Positions 9,581 to 17,335 of a DNA stretch of 64,000 bases are shown in pieces. Under the pieces are notes generated by a model. The model worked only from the letters and a program-made list of their open reading frames with translations. It searched no databases and was not told the DNA's origin. The position numbers and the translations under genes were made by a program. The stretch lies in NCBI RefSeq assembly GCF_002944405.1, contig NZ_CP024310.1:1612001-1676000 (forward strand). The letters are read 5' to 3'. Origin of the DNA: Sinorhizobium fredii. GTDB taxonomy: Bacteria > Pseudomonadota > Alphaproteobacteria > Rhizobiales > Rhizobiaceae. Position 1 is the first letter of the stretch; every line of letters starts with the position of its first letter.

Positions 9581-11053
9581 TCAGAGCGGGCTTATCTTTC
9601 CGATCCACAGCAGATAGGCAGCAAGGATCGCGAGCAGGACGACCAGTCCCGCGAGCCAGATTTCGAAACCGGCGAAGGCCCGTTCACCTCGCTCCTGCCT
9701 AGCCCTCGCATAGACAAGGAGGCCGGGGGCGAACAGGATCGAGCACATCAACAGATAGCTGAGCCCGGCAGCATAGACCAACCAGATGCCATAGAGCGTT
9801 GCCAGGGCACCTATGGCGATATCCTTGCTTCGGCCGGACGCCGCCTGTTGGTAAGTCTCTCCGCTCAATGCGAGCTTAAGCGCGTAGGCTCCGGAAAATA
9901 CATAGGGCGGCAGTATGGCGACCGACGCGATGAAATAGAAGAACTGGTAGGCGCTCTTGGAAAAGAAGCTCAGAACGAGGAAAAGCTGAATCAGGATATT
10001 GGTCGCCCAAAGTGAGTTTACCGGCGAGCCGTTTTCATTGTCAGCGGCGAACCATCTCGGGAATGTTCCATCGCGGCCGCAGGTGTACGGAATTTCCGAG
10101 CAAAGCAACGTCCATGACAAGAATGCGCCGCCGACGGAGACGATCAACCCTGCATTGATCAGGGCTGCTCCCCATTGTCCGACGAGCGGCTGCAGCACCC
10201 CGGCCATTGACGGCACCTTGAGGCCGGCGAGTTCAGGCTGGCTCAATATGCCCGTCGAAAGCAAGGACACGAGGACGTAGATTCCAAGCGCTCCGATAAA
10301 ACCGATTACCGTCGCCCGGCCAACGTCGGAGCGCCGGGCCGCGCGCGCCGAGTAGACGCTCGCCCCTTCTATACCAATGAAGACCCACAAGGTGACCAGC
10401 ATAGTGCTTTTCACCTGCGCCATGACGCTGCCGAGGTCGGGGGCATCGAGGGCACCACCACGGCCCCAGAAGTCGAGCGTGAACCTGTCCCAATTGAACG
10501 CGACGATTGCAATCAGGACGAAAAGGAAGAGCGGCGCGAGCTTGGCGATGGTCGTCACGATGTTGACGAAGGCAGCCTGCTTGACACCTTTCAGCACGAG
10601 CCAATGAATGGCCCAGAGGCAGAACGAGGCGCCGACAATGGAAACGAGATTGTTGCCATCTTCGAACACCGGGATGAAGAAAGACAGTCCGGAAAAGATG
10701 GCCACAGCATAGGCGACATTTCCAAGGAAAGCGCTGAGCCAATATCCCCAAGCACTGATGAAGCCCACGAACGGGCCAAACCCAGCCTTGGCGTATGCAT
10801 AGGGGCCGGCGTTGAGATCCGGTTTGCGGTTTGCCAGCGTCTGATAGACAAATGCGAGCATCAGCATGCCGAAACCAGTAATGATCCACCCGATGAGTAT
10901 CGCCCCGGGGGCCGCGGCGCGCGACATATCAGACGGCAAATTGAAAACGCCGCCCCCGATCATCGACCCCACCACAAGCGCGGTAAGCGGCAGGAGCGTC
11001 AGCTTGTCGGAATGCGCCTCGGATTTGAAGGTGCCCTCTTGCGCTATCGTCAT
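9581..11053 (-). CDS. arcD: Arginine/ornithine antiporter (APC superfamily)
   Basis: 490 aa with about 12-13 hydrophobic segments. The N-terminus after a short cytoplasmic leader reads TLLPLTALVVGSMIGGGVFNLP, the APC-family substrate-binding loop in helix 1 of basic amino-acid/polyamine antiporters. First gene of the arc operon, so arginine-ornithine exchange is the likely role. The ATG at 11053 follows GGAGG at 5 nt; in-frame ATGs at 11089 and 11110 upstream are alternatives. Transcription probably starts in the 11.05-11.35 kb intergenic region, where a FixK/FNR-like site is visible. Confidence 0.9.
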   Translation of the reverse strand: MTIAQEGTFKSEAHSDKLTLLPLTALVVGSMIGGGVFNLPSDMSRAAAPGAILIGWIITGFGMLMLAFVYQTLANRKPDLNAGPYAYAKAGFGPFVGFISAWGYWLSAFLGNVAYAVAIFSGLSFFIPVFEDGNNLVSIVGASFCLWAIHWLVLKGVKQAAFVNIVTTIAKLAPLFLFVLIAIVAFNWDRFTLDFWGRGGALDAPDLGSVMAQVKSTMLVTLWVFIGIEGASVYSARAARRSDVGRATVIGFIGALGIYVLVSLLSTGILSQPELAGLKVPSMAGVLQPLVGQWGAALINAGLIVSVGGAFLSWTLLCSEIPYTCGRDGTFPRWFAADNENGSPVNSLWATNILIQLFLVLSFFSKSAYQFFYFIASVAILPPYVFSGAYALKLALSGETYQQAASGRSKDIAIGALATLYGIWLVYAAGLSYLLMCSILFAPGLLVYARARQERGERAFAGFEIWLAGLVVLLAILAAYLLWIGKISPL

Positions 11054-11183
11054 GTCTCCCTCCAAGTCGCATGCGGTCGTTGCATCCATGCGATTCAGCT
11101 CGTCGGGCATAGCGGCATTGGGCGTTCGGTGAGACGCGCCCGTTCCACTCCGTCAACTTTAGGAATGGACCGTCGGCATGTCA

Positions 11184-11197
11184 TTGATTTGAGACAA
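11184..11197 (-). promoter_or_regulatory. FixK/FNR-like site upstream of arcD (near-consensus)
   Basis: TTGATTTGAGACAA on the plus strand. One half-site (TTGAT) is perfect; the other is GACAA instead of ATCAA. Its centre is about 137 nt upstream of the arcD ATG. If it acts at -41.5, transcription would start near 11149, and a weak -10-like CTAAGT lies where expected. Low-oxygen control of arginine deiminase genes by FNR-type regulators is known in other bacteria. Confidence 0.5.
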
Positions 11198-11271
11198 ATG
11201 ACGGCTGACCCCGTCGGTTTTCCTTCAAACCTCGGCGGTTTGCCAAGGCGCAGCGGTAATTTTGTCCCCTG

Positions 11272-11285
11272 TTGATTGCGATCAA
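11272..11285 (+). promoter_or_regulatory. Perfect FixK/FNR-type box (TTGAT-N4-ATCAA)
   Basis: TTGATTGCGATCAA is an exact match to the TTGAT-N4-ATCAA consensus of rhizobial FixK and other FNR-family regulators. A -10-like CATAAT at 11304-11309 follows at the distance expected of a class II promoter, with the small secreted protein gene starting at 11348. The box is symmetric and could also act divergently on the arc operon 219 nt away. Confidence 0.75.
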
Positions 11286-11347
11286 CGACTGGCCCTCCGG
11301 TTACATAATAAAAGGAAGAATTGCCTGCACGCAGGAGGGATTTGACA

Positions 11348-11608
11348 ATGTACAAGACTCCGACAAATCGAGCGGCGGTGATTGTCTTTTCGCTGGTGCT
11401 AGGTGCCGCGGCGCCCACGGCCGCAGACGAGTACTACGATGGCATCGACATAAACCAGCGCATCATCGACGGTCAGCGAGAGCCCATCAACAAGTATCTC
11501 CTCAAACGAAGAGACGCGGCACAAAGGCCGGATCCGGGCGCCACGGGTACAATCAACAGACCAGTAAAGCCGCCCCCGAAAAATCCTGCAACCAACGCTC
11601 AGCCATGA
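11348..11608 (+). CDS. Small exported protein of unknown function under a FixK/FNR-type promoter
   Basis: 86 aa. Residues 1-26 form a typical signal peptide (basic N-terminus, VIVFSLVLGAAAPTAA, cleavage near TAA-DEYY). The mature 60-residue peptide is hydrophilic and ends proline/lysine-rich (VKPPPKNPATN). I do not recognise the family. AGGAGGG precedes the ATG by 8 nt, and a perfect TTGAT-N4-ATCAA box lies about 70 nt upstream, so expression in low oxygen is the best guess. Divergent from the arc operon. Confidence 0.65.
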   Translation: MYKTPTNRAAVIVFSLVLGAAAPTAADEYYDGIDINQRIIDGQREPINKYLLKRRDAAQRPDPGATGTINRPVKPPPKNPATNAQP

Positions 11609-11685
11609 GCAAAGCCCGGCGCGACGGTGCACCCACCCGTCGCACCGCGCATCCGTTCGAAAGCTCTTGCCCCGGGGGTAGGAAA

Positions 11686-13080
11686 ATGGACAAACAGCGG
11701 ATTCTCGTGCTTTGCCGCGCCACGGCAGTTGCTCTGGCGCTCCTGACACCCGGCGGTCTCGTTCTGGCCCAGCAGAAGGAAACCCCTGCACCGGCTGCGC
11801 CGGCCGAGGCGGCGCCCGAGCCGCTCAGCGACGACGAACTCGAAGTCCTGGTCGCGCCGATCGCCCTCTATCCGGACGAGCTGGTGGCGCTGGTCTCGGC
11901 CGCCTCGCTCTATCCGCTGCAGATCGTCGAAGCCGAGCGGTTCCTCGAGGCCCGCAAGAAGAAGCCCGAGCTGAAACCGAAGGAAAGCTGGGACGGCAGC
12001 GTCATCTCGCTGCTCAACTATCCCGAGATCGTCAAGATGATGAGCGAGGATCTCGAATGGACACAGAGCTTCGGCGAGGCGATCGCCAACCAGCAGAAGG
12101 ACGTGCTGATCGCCATTCAGCAGTTGCGCGACGAGGCCGTCGCCAAGGACATCATCAAGACCGACGACAAGATCAAGGTGGTCGAGGAGGGTGACAACAT
12201 CATCATCCAGTCGGCGAGCCCGGAAACCATTTATGTGCCGCAGTACCCGCCGGAGATGCTCTACGAGCCGGACTATGCGCCGGTGCCGATCGACTATTAT
12301 GACGAGCCCTATCCGGCCTACTGGTATCCGGGCGCCGCCTTCTTCGCCGGTGCCGTCACCGGAGCGATCTTCGGCGCCATCGTCGATTGGGACGATTGGG
12401 GTGTCTGGGGCGGCGACTGGGACGGCGACATCGACGTCGACTGCAACAAGTGCTTCAACAACATCGACTTCGACGGCAAGCTCAACTTCAACGACATCGA
12501 CTGGAAGAATGTCGACCGCAGTAAGCTCAGCTTCGACCGCGACCAGCTAAACAAGTTCGACCGGACGAACATCAAGAACAACATCAAGGCCAGGGGCGAC
12601 AACAACCTGCGCAACCGCGCCGCCGAGATCAACCGAAACCGGCCGCAGGCGCGACCGGGCGGCAGCGGCGGTGGGCTCAAGGATGTGCGCAAGAGCACGC
12701 TCGAGGGACTTAAGGCGCAGCCGAGACGGGAAGCGTCCGCGCGGCCCTCAACACGCCCCGGCGGCGGGCAGGCGGTGGCGAAGGCGAGAGCCGACGGCGG
12801 CAAGCCGAGCGTCAACCGGCCGAAGGGCAAGAAGTCCTCGGTCAACCGGCCGGCCGGCAAGAAGAAGATGGCCTCGAAGGCGCAGAACCGGCCAAGGAAG
12901 CCGTCGGGCCTCGGCAACGTCAATCACGGCCGGCGCGAGATGGCTTCGTCGCGGCGCGGCGGCCATAGCATGGGTGGCGGCCATCGTGGCGGCGGGCGGC
13001 CGCAAATGAGCCGCGGAGGCGGCAGGCCGCCGATGGGCCGCGGGGGTGGCCGCGGTGGCGGACGCGGCGGCAGACGTTAA
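11686..13080 (+). CDS. DUF3300 domain protein, exported, with basic low-complexity tail
   Basis: 464 aa. Signal peptide at residues 1-26 (VALALLTPGGLVLA-QQ). The DUF3300 core follows (about 45-230), with the family hallmark LVAPIALYPDELVALVSAASLYPLQIVEAERFL split across residues 50-85 and NLPETIYVPQYPPE-like sequence near 180. A membrane-like AAFFAGAVTGAIFGAI segment lies near 220. An Asp/Trp-rich stretch (DWDDWGVWGGDWDGDIDVD) is followed by an Asn/Asp/Lys region and a 150-residue Arg/Gly/Lys/Pro tail ending in GRGGG repeats, probably disordered. Function of DUF3300 proteins is not established. Pairs with the DUF2950 gene 20 nt downstream, a common arrangement. Confidence 0.85.
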   Translation: MDKQRILVLCRATAVALALLTPGGLVLAQQKETPAPAAPAEAAPEPLSDDELEVLVAPIALYPDELVALVSAASLYPLQIVEAERFLEARKKKPELKPKESWDGSVISLLNYPEIVKMMSEDLEWTQSFGEAIANQQKDVLIAIQQLRDEAVAKDIIKTDDKIKVVEEGDNIIIQSASPETIYVPQYPPEMLYEPDYAPVPIDYYDEPYPAYWYPGAAFFAGAVTGAIFGAIVDWDDWGVWGGDWDGDIDVDCNKCFNNIDFDGKLNFNDIDWKNVDRSKLSFDRDQLNKFDRTNIKNNIKARGDNNLRNRAAEINRNRPQARPGGSGGGLKDVRKSTLEGLKAQPRREASARPSTRPGGGQAVAKARADGGKPSVNRPKGKKSSVNRPAGKKKMASKAQNRPRKPSGLGNVNHGRREMASSRRGGHSMGGGHRGGGRPQMSRGGGRPPMGRGGGRGGGRGGRR

Positions 13081-13100
13081 GCGGACGAGGGAGAACGATC

Positions 13101-14051
13101 ATGAGCAAGCTCTTTCATTCTCTTCTTATCGGAACGGCGATCGGGGTCACGCTCGCGGTGGCATCCATCGATTTGAGCTTCGCGCAGGTGAAGCCGCCGG
13201 AAAATATCGAAGACTATGCCGCGCAGGAGGATCCGCCGGCCTTCGACGATCCGGCCAAGGCGGTGGAGGCGCTCAAATCGGCGCTTGCCGCCAATGACTT
13301 CGACGGGGTCGCCAAGCTGCTCGGCCTCGACGCGGCGAAGCTCAGGACCGGCGAAGGGGCGATGGACACCTTCGCGCAGATTCGCGAGGGCGCGGCCCGC
13401 AACATGCGAGTGCGCGATCTCGAGGGCCGCAAGATCATCGAGATCGGCGACCGGCTCTGGCCGCTGCCCTTCCCGGTCAGCAAAGGCGAGGACGGCAAAT
13501 GGGCCTTCGACACCTATATCGGGCTTGAGGAGATCGTCAACCGACGCGTCGGCGAGAACGAGCTCGAGGCGATCGAGACGGTGCGCGCCTATGTCGAGGC
13601 GCAGAAGGACTATGCCAGTCGGGATCGCGACGCTGACGGCGTCCTCGAATACGCCCAGAAGCTGATCAGCACCGCCGGCCAGACCGACGGCCTCTACTGG
13701 CCGGCGGAGCAGGGCGATGGCGAGAGCCCGGTCGGTGACGCCATCAGCGAGGCGGCGCTGGAAAAGGCCAAGGCCGGCGAAGGCTATTTCGGCTATCGCT
13801 ACCGCATCCTTACGTCACAAGGCGACAACATCGCCGGCGGCCGGTACGACTATGTCATCAACGACAACATGATCGCCGGCTTCGCGCTGATCGCCTGGCC
13901 GGTCCGCTATGCCGAGACGGGCGTTAAGACCTTCCTCGTCAATCAGCAGGGCATTGTCTACGAGCGCGATCTGGGGGCCAGCACCGAAGCGATCGTGCCG
14001 TTCATCGACCGTTTCAACCCGGACGACACTTGGAGCGTCGTGGCGGATTAA
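13101..14051 (+). CDS. DUF2950 domain protein, exported
   Basis: 316 aa. Signal peptide to about residue 29 (AVASIDLSFA-QV). The rest matches DUF2950: FDDPAKAVEALKSALAANDFDGVAKLLG, DGKWAFDTYIGLEEIVNRRVGENELEAIETVRAYVEAQKDYAS in segments, and GYFGYRYRILTSQG near residue 230. The domain is periplasmic with no assigned activity. GGGAG precedes the ATG. It is almost certainly co-transcribed with the DUF3300 gene, and the two families co-occur widely, suggesting a joint envelope function. Confidence 0.88.
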   Translation: MSKLFHSLLIGTAIGVTLAVASIDLSFAQVKPPENIEDYAAQEDPPAFDDPAKAVEALKSALAANDFDGVAKLLGLDAAKLRTGEGAMDTFAQIREGAARNMRVRDLEGRKIIEIGDRLWPLPFPVSKGEDGKWAFDTYIGLEEIVNRRVGENELEAIETVRAYVEAQKDYASRDRDADGVLEYAQKLISTAGQTDGLYWPAEQGDGESPVGDAISEAALEKAKAGEGYFGYRYRILTSQGDNIAGGRYDYVINDNMIAGFALIAWPVRYAETGVKTFLVNQQGIVYERDLGASTEAIVPFIDRFNPDDTWSVVAD

Positions 14052-14053
14052 AT

Positions 14054-14082
14054 GCATGTCGGCGAGAAATGCGCCGACATGC
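14054..14082. terminator. Perfect 11-bp hairpin between convergent genes
   Basis: GCATGTCGGCG, loop AGAAATG, CGCCGACATGC, starting 3 nt after the DUF2950 stop and ending before the converging ABC ATPase gene. No U-tract; likely serves as terminator or 3'-end stabiliser for both directions. Confidence 0.6.
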
Positions 14083-14115
14083 GCTTCCGGAGGGCCCCGA
14101 CCGAAGCGGCAACCC

Positions 14116-14847
14116 TCACTTGACGTCGGATTTGACGAACTGGCGCAGTTCCGGCGTTTGCGGATCGGCGAAGAGAGCCGCTGACGGCCCCTGTTCCCAG
14201 ATCTTTCCCTTGTGCATGAAGATGGTCTGAGTGGCGACGCGGCGGGCGAAACCCATTTCGTGCGTCACCAGGATCATGGTCATGCCGTCGCGGGCGAGCT
14301 GTTCCATCACCATCAGCACCTCTTCGGTGAGTTCCGGGTCGAGCGCCGAGGTCACCTCGTCGAAAAGCATCACCTTCGGCCGCATGGCGAGCGAGCGGGC
14401 GATGGCGACGCGTTGCTGCTGACCGCCGGAAAGCTGGTCCGGATAGGAATCGAACTTTTCCGACAGCCCGACGAGTTGCAGCACTTCGCGGGCAACGTCC
14501 CACGCCTTCGCCTTCGCCACGTCCTTGACGATCCGCGGCGCCAACATGATGTTCTCGCCGACCGTCAGATGCGGGAAGAGATTGTAGCTCTGGAAGACGA
14601 TGCCGACATCGGTGCGCAGCTTGCGCAGCGCCTTGGCATCGCCCCCGAGCGCGTGACCGGCGATCTCGATCTTGCCCGAATTGATCTTCTCGAGCCCGTT
14701 CATGCAGCGCAGCAGCGTGCTCTTGCCCGAGCCCGAACGTCCGATCAGCGCAAAGACTTCGCCGCGCCCCACCGACAGCGACACGCCCTTGAGGACTTCG
14801 AGAGCGCCAAAGCTCTTGTGGACGTTTTCAACGACTACTTCCGGCAT
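14116..14847 (-). CDS. ABC transporter ATP-binding protein, polar amino acid type
   Basis: 243 aa. Walker A GRSGSGKST (about residue 36), Q-loop VFQSYNLFPHLTV, signature LSGGQQQR, Walker B VMLFDEVTSALDPE and H-loop LVTHEMGFARRVA are all present, with the pattern of GlnQ/HisP-like ATPases. The ATG at 14847 overlaps the upstream permease stop by 20 nt; AAGGAGG lies inside the permease end. Energises the importer whose permeases and binding protein lie upstream on the same strand. Confidence 0.94.
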   Translation of the reverse strand: MPEVVVENVHKSFGALEVLKGVSLSVGRGEVFALIGRSGSGKSTLLRCMNGLEKINSGKIEIAGHALGGDAKALRKLRTDVGIVFQSYNLFPHLTVGENIMLAPRIVKDVAKAKAWDVAREVLQLVGLSEKFDSYPDQLSGGQQQRVAIARSLAMRPKVMLFDEVTSALDPELTEEVLMVMEQLARDGMTMILVTHEMGFARRVATQTIFMHKGKIWEQGPSAALFADPQTPELRQFVKSDVK

Positions 14848-15487
14848 GAAGCCTCCTTTCCAGCAAGCGCGAGAGCTGGGACAATGGGTAACAGACGACG
14901 AAATAGAGGGCGGCCACCGCGAGGAAGACGCGGAACGGCTGGAACGTCGCATTGTTGATGAGCTGCCCGGCCCGGGCGAGTTCCACAAAGCCGATGATCG
15001 AGGTGATCGAGGTGTTCTTCACCACCTGGACGGCAAAGCCGACCGTCGGCGGCAGAGAGATGTGGATCGCCTGCGGCAGGACCACATAGCGATATTGCTG
15101 CAGCCGGGTCATGGCGAGGGATTCCGATGCCTCCCATTGCTGCTTCGGCACGGCCTGGATGCAGCCCCGCCAGATCTCCGCCAGATAGCCAGAGGCGTAG
15201 ATCGTCATCGAGGCGCCTGCGGCAATGAGCGGCGGCAGTTCGAAGCCGGCCAGACTGAGGCCGTAGTAGGAGAGGAACAGGATCATCAGCACCGGGATGC
15301 CCTGGATCACCTGGATATAGGTGGCGGCGGCAAGCCGCAGCGGCTTCAGCCGCGACGTGCGGGCGAGCGCCATGGCGAAGCCGAGGAGACCGCCGCCGAT
15401 CAGCGCGATCACCGTCAGCAGGAGCGTCCATTGCAGCGAAAACAGCAGAAAGCCGAACTGGTCGAGGCCGAAGGTCTTGAAGGTCAT
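14828..15487 (-). CDS. ABC transporter permease, polar amino acid (HisM/GlnP) type
   Basis: 219 aa, about five membrane segments. The EAA loop reads EASESLAMTRLQQYRYVVLPQAIHISLPP (residues about 130-158), typical of amino-acid importers. Start at 15487 overlaps the preceding permease stop by 4 nt. It ends 20 nt inside the ATPase gene, so the three are translationally coupled. Confidence 0.92.
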   Translation of the reverse strand: MTFKTFGLDQFGFLLFSLQWTLLLTVIALIGGGLLGFAMALARTSRLKPLRLAAATYIQVIQGIPVLMILFLSYYGLSLAGFELPPLIAAGASMTIYASGYLAEIWRGCIQAVPKQQWEASESLAMTRLQQYRYVVLPQAIHISLPPTVGFAVQVVKNTSITSIIGFVELARAGQLINNATFQPFRVFLAVAALYFVVCYPLSQLSRLLERRLHAGSSR

Positions 15488-16188
15488 GCCTGCACCTCCG
15501 GGAGGGCCGTCATCGTTCGCCGGGCGATGCGGCGGCCGAAGAGCCACATGCCGCCAGCCGCAAGGGCGGCGCGCAGCGCCAGCGCCAGGACGAGATAGAT
15601 CAGCGTCACGGCGATATAAATTTCGAAGGACCTATAGGTCTGCGATTCGACGAAAGCGGCCGAGGCGGCGAGTTCCTGGGTCGAGATCGCCGAGCAGATG
15701 CTGGAGGCCAGCATCATCAGCACGAATTGGCTGCAGAGCGCCGGATAGACCTTGGCGATCGCCGGCACGATGATGACGTGGCGGTAGATCTGGAAGCGGG
15801 TGAACGCGAGCGCCTCGCCGGCCTCGATCTGAGACTTGTGCACCGCCTCGATGCCGGCGCGGATGATCTCGGTCGAATAGGCGGCAAGATTGATCGTCAT
15901 GCCGATCAGCGCGGCCGTGTCGGCCCCGACGCGCAGGCCGAGCCCCGGCAGGCCGAAATAGACGATGAACAACTGGACCAGGAAGGGCGTGTTGCGGATG
16001 ATCTCGACATAAGCATCCACGAGAAAGCGGACCGCACCGCCCCAGATGGATCGGACAGAGGCAAGCAGGATGCCGGCGGCGCAGCCGAGGATGATCGACA
16101 GCACCGAAATCTTGATCGTCAGCCAGATGCCGCTGAGGAGCTGGTCGTGGTATTGGGCCAGCACGCCGAACTGAAACGTATAGGACAT
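15484..16188 (-). CDS. ABC transporter permease, polar amino acid type
   Basis: 234 aa, five predicted membrane segments. The family N-terminus LLSGIWLTIKISVLSIILG and the EAA loop EAGEALAFTRFQIYRHVIIVPAI are visible. Forms the membrane heterodimer with the next permease. It is separated from the binding-protein gene by 64 nt containing a strong hairpin. Confidence 0.92.
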   Translation of the reverse strand: MSYTFQFGVLAQYHDQLLSGIWLTIKISVLSIILGCAAGILLASVRSIWGGAVRFLVDAYVEIIRNTPFLVQLFIVYFGLPGLGLRVGADTAALIGMTINLAAYSTEIIRAGIEAVHKSQIEAGEALAFTRFQIYRHVIIVPAIAKVYPALCSQFVLMMLASSICSAISTQELAASAAFVESQTYRSFEIYIAVTLIYLVLALALRAALAAGGMWLFGRRIARRTMTALPEVQA

Positions 16189-16207
16189 GAAGACTCCGTC
16201 GACGTTG

Positions 16208-16241
16208 AAAGATTCGCCGGATGTATCGCCGGCGAATCTTT
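16208..16241 (-). terminator. Intercistronic hairpin after the binding-protein gene
   Basis: AAAGATTCGCCGG, 8-nt loop, CCGGCGAATCTTT: a perfect 13-bp stem between the binding-protein stop and the first permease. It may partly terminate transcription or protect the upstream mRNA, giving more binding protein than permease. Confidence 0.6.
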
Positions 16242-16252
16242 GAGAGACGCAA

Positions 16253-17056
16253 TCAGAAGGTCGGCAGCGCCGGCATCGGCCGGCCGGTCCACTTCGTGGC
16301 GATCTTGTCGAGATCGCCGGAGATCTTCATCAGGTAGATGGCGGTGTTGAGCCACTGGCGGATCTCATAGTCCTCCATCCGGGTCGCCATCGAATTGCCC
16401 TGCTGGAAGAAGGTGAAGCCGACCTGCAGGCCGGCATCCGGGCGCTGCTTGATGATCGCCTCGCCGACCGTCGAGGGCAGCGCGACCGCATCGACCTGTC
16501 CGGCGATCAGCGCCTGGGCGCTGGTGGAATCATCCTCGTAGACAACGATTTCCAGGCTTGGGACCGCCGCCTTGCGCAGCGCCGTTTCCTGCGACGAGCC
16601 GCGGTTGACGGCGACGCGCTTGCCTTCGAGATCGGCCAACTTGGCGAATTTCTGGTCGGCACCGGAGATGATGTCCATGTTGAAGGCGCTGTAGGGCTGG
16701 GTGAACATCACCGTCTTGGCGCGCTCGCCGGTCGGCGCCAGCGTGGCGACGAGGAAATCGACCTTGCCGGTCTGCAGCGCCGGGATTCGCGCCGGCGGCG
16801 TCAGCGGGACGAGTTCGACCGGAAGCGACAAATAGCCGGCGATCAGATTCGCCACGTCGACGTCGTAGCCGGTGGGATTGCCCTGCTCGTCGACCATGCC
16901 CATCGGCGGCGCGCCCGTCAGCACGCCGATGCGGACGGTGCCGCGCGAGATGATGTCATTGAGCGTGGCTGCTTGCGCCTCGGCGACCGAAGCGAGACCG
17001 GCCGCGGCTATGCCGACGGCTGCCACCATTGTGCGCAGAAAATTTGAAATCGTCAT
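16253..17056 (-). CDS. Periplasmic amino-acid-type ABC substrate-binding protein
   Basis: 267 aa. Signal peptide to about residue 29 (GLASVAEAQA-AT). SBP family 3 features: GTVRIGVLTGAPPMGMVDEQGNPTGYDVDVAN split over residues 37-66, LEGKRVAVNRGSSQE near 145 and QWLNTAIYLMKISGDLDKIATKW at the end. First gene of the importer operon. The cognate promoter region upstream holds the operator shared with the LacI gene. Ligand unknown; LacI control next to a sugar ABC system suggests it might be an amino sugar or opine-like compound, but that is speculation. Confidence 0.92.
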   Translation of the reverse strand: MTISNFLRTMVAAVGIAAAGLASVAEAQAATLNDIISRGTVRIGVLTGAPPMGMVDEQGNPTGYDVDVANLIAGYLSLPVELVPLTPPARIPALQTGKVDFLVATLAPTGERAKTVMFTQPYSAFNMDIISGADQKFAKLADLEGKRVAVNRGSSQETALRKAAVPSLEIVVYEDDSTSAQALIAGQVDAVALPSTVGEAIIKQRPDAGLQVGFTFFQQGNSMATRMEDYEIRQWLNTAIYLMKISGDLDKIATKWTGRPMPALPTF

Positions 17057-17251
17057 GGTTTCTCCTCCACTTGGTAAATCGTCATTGCCGGACTCTGCCC
17101 GCTCCTCGCGGGCTCTCGAAGTCCGAACATCGCCCTCTTGCCGCCGGGCCTTCGCAGGCGCAGCGGCACCATCTCGCCGCGAGCGCCGATGCGACGCCCG
17201 CAGGCAAACAACTCATTCTTTCCGGCTGTTTTCCCTTGAAAGGCGCCGAAG

Positions 17252-17286
17252 GTTATCGTTAACTTAGGCTGATGTTATCGATAACA
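17252..17286. promoter_or_regulatory. Tandem operator sites for the adjacent LacI-family regulator
   Basis: TGTTATCGATAACA (17273-17286) is a perfect palindrome. GTTATCGTTAAC (17252-17263) is a related imperfect copy 21 nt away. They lie between the divergent amino-acid-type importer and the LacI gene. The palindrome with central CG is typical of LacI/GalR-family operators, and the same 16-mer core recurs at 22152-22167. Confidence 0.75.
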
Positions 17287-17335
17287 AAGCCGCTCGTCAA
17301 TCGGCGAAGCGATATTTGGCGAAAAGGAGGATCGA

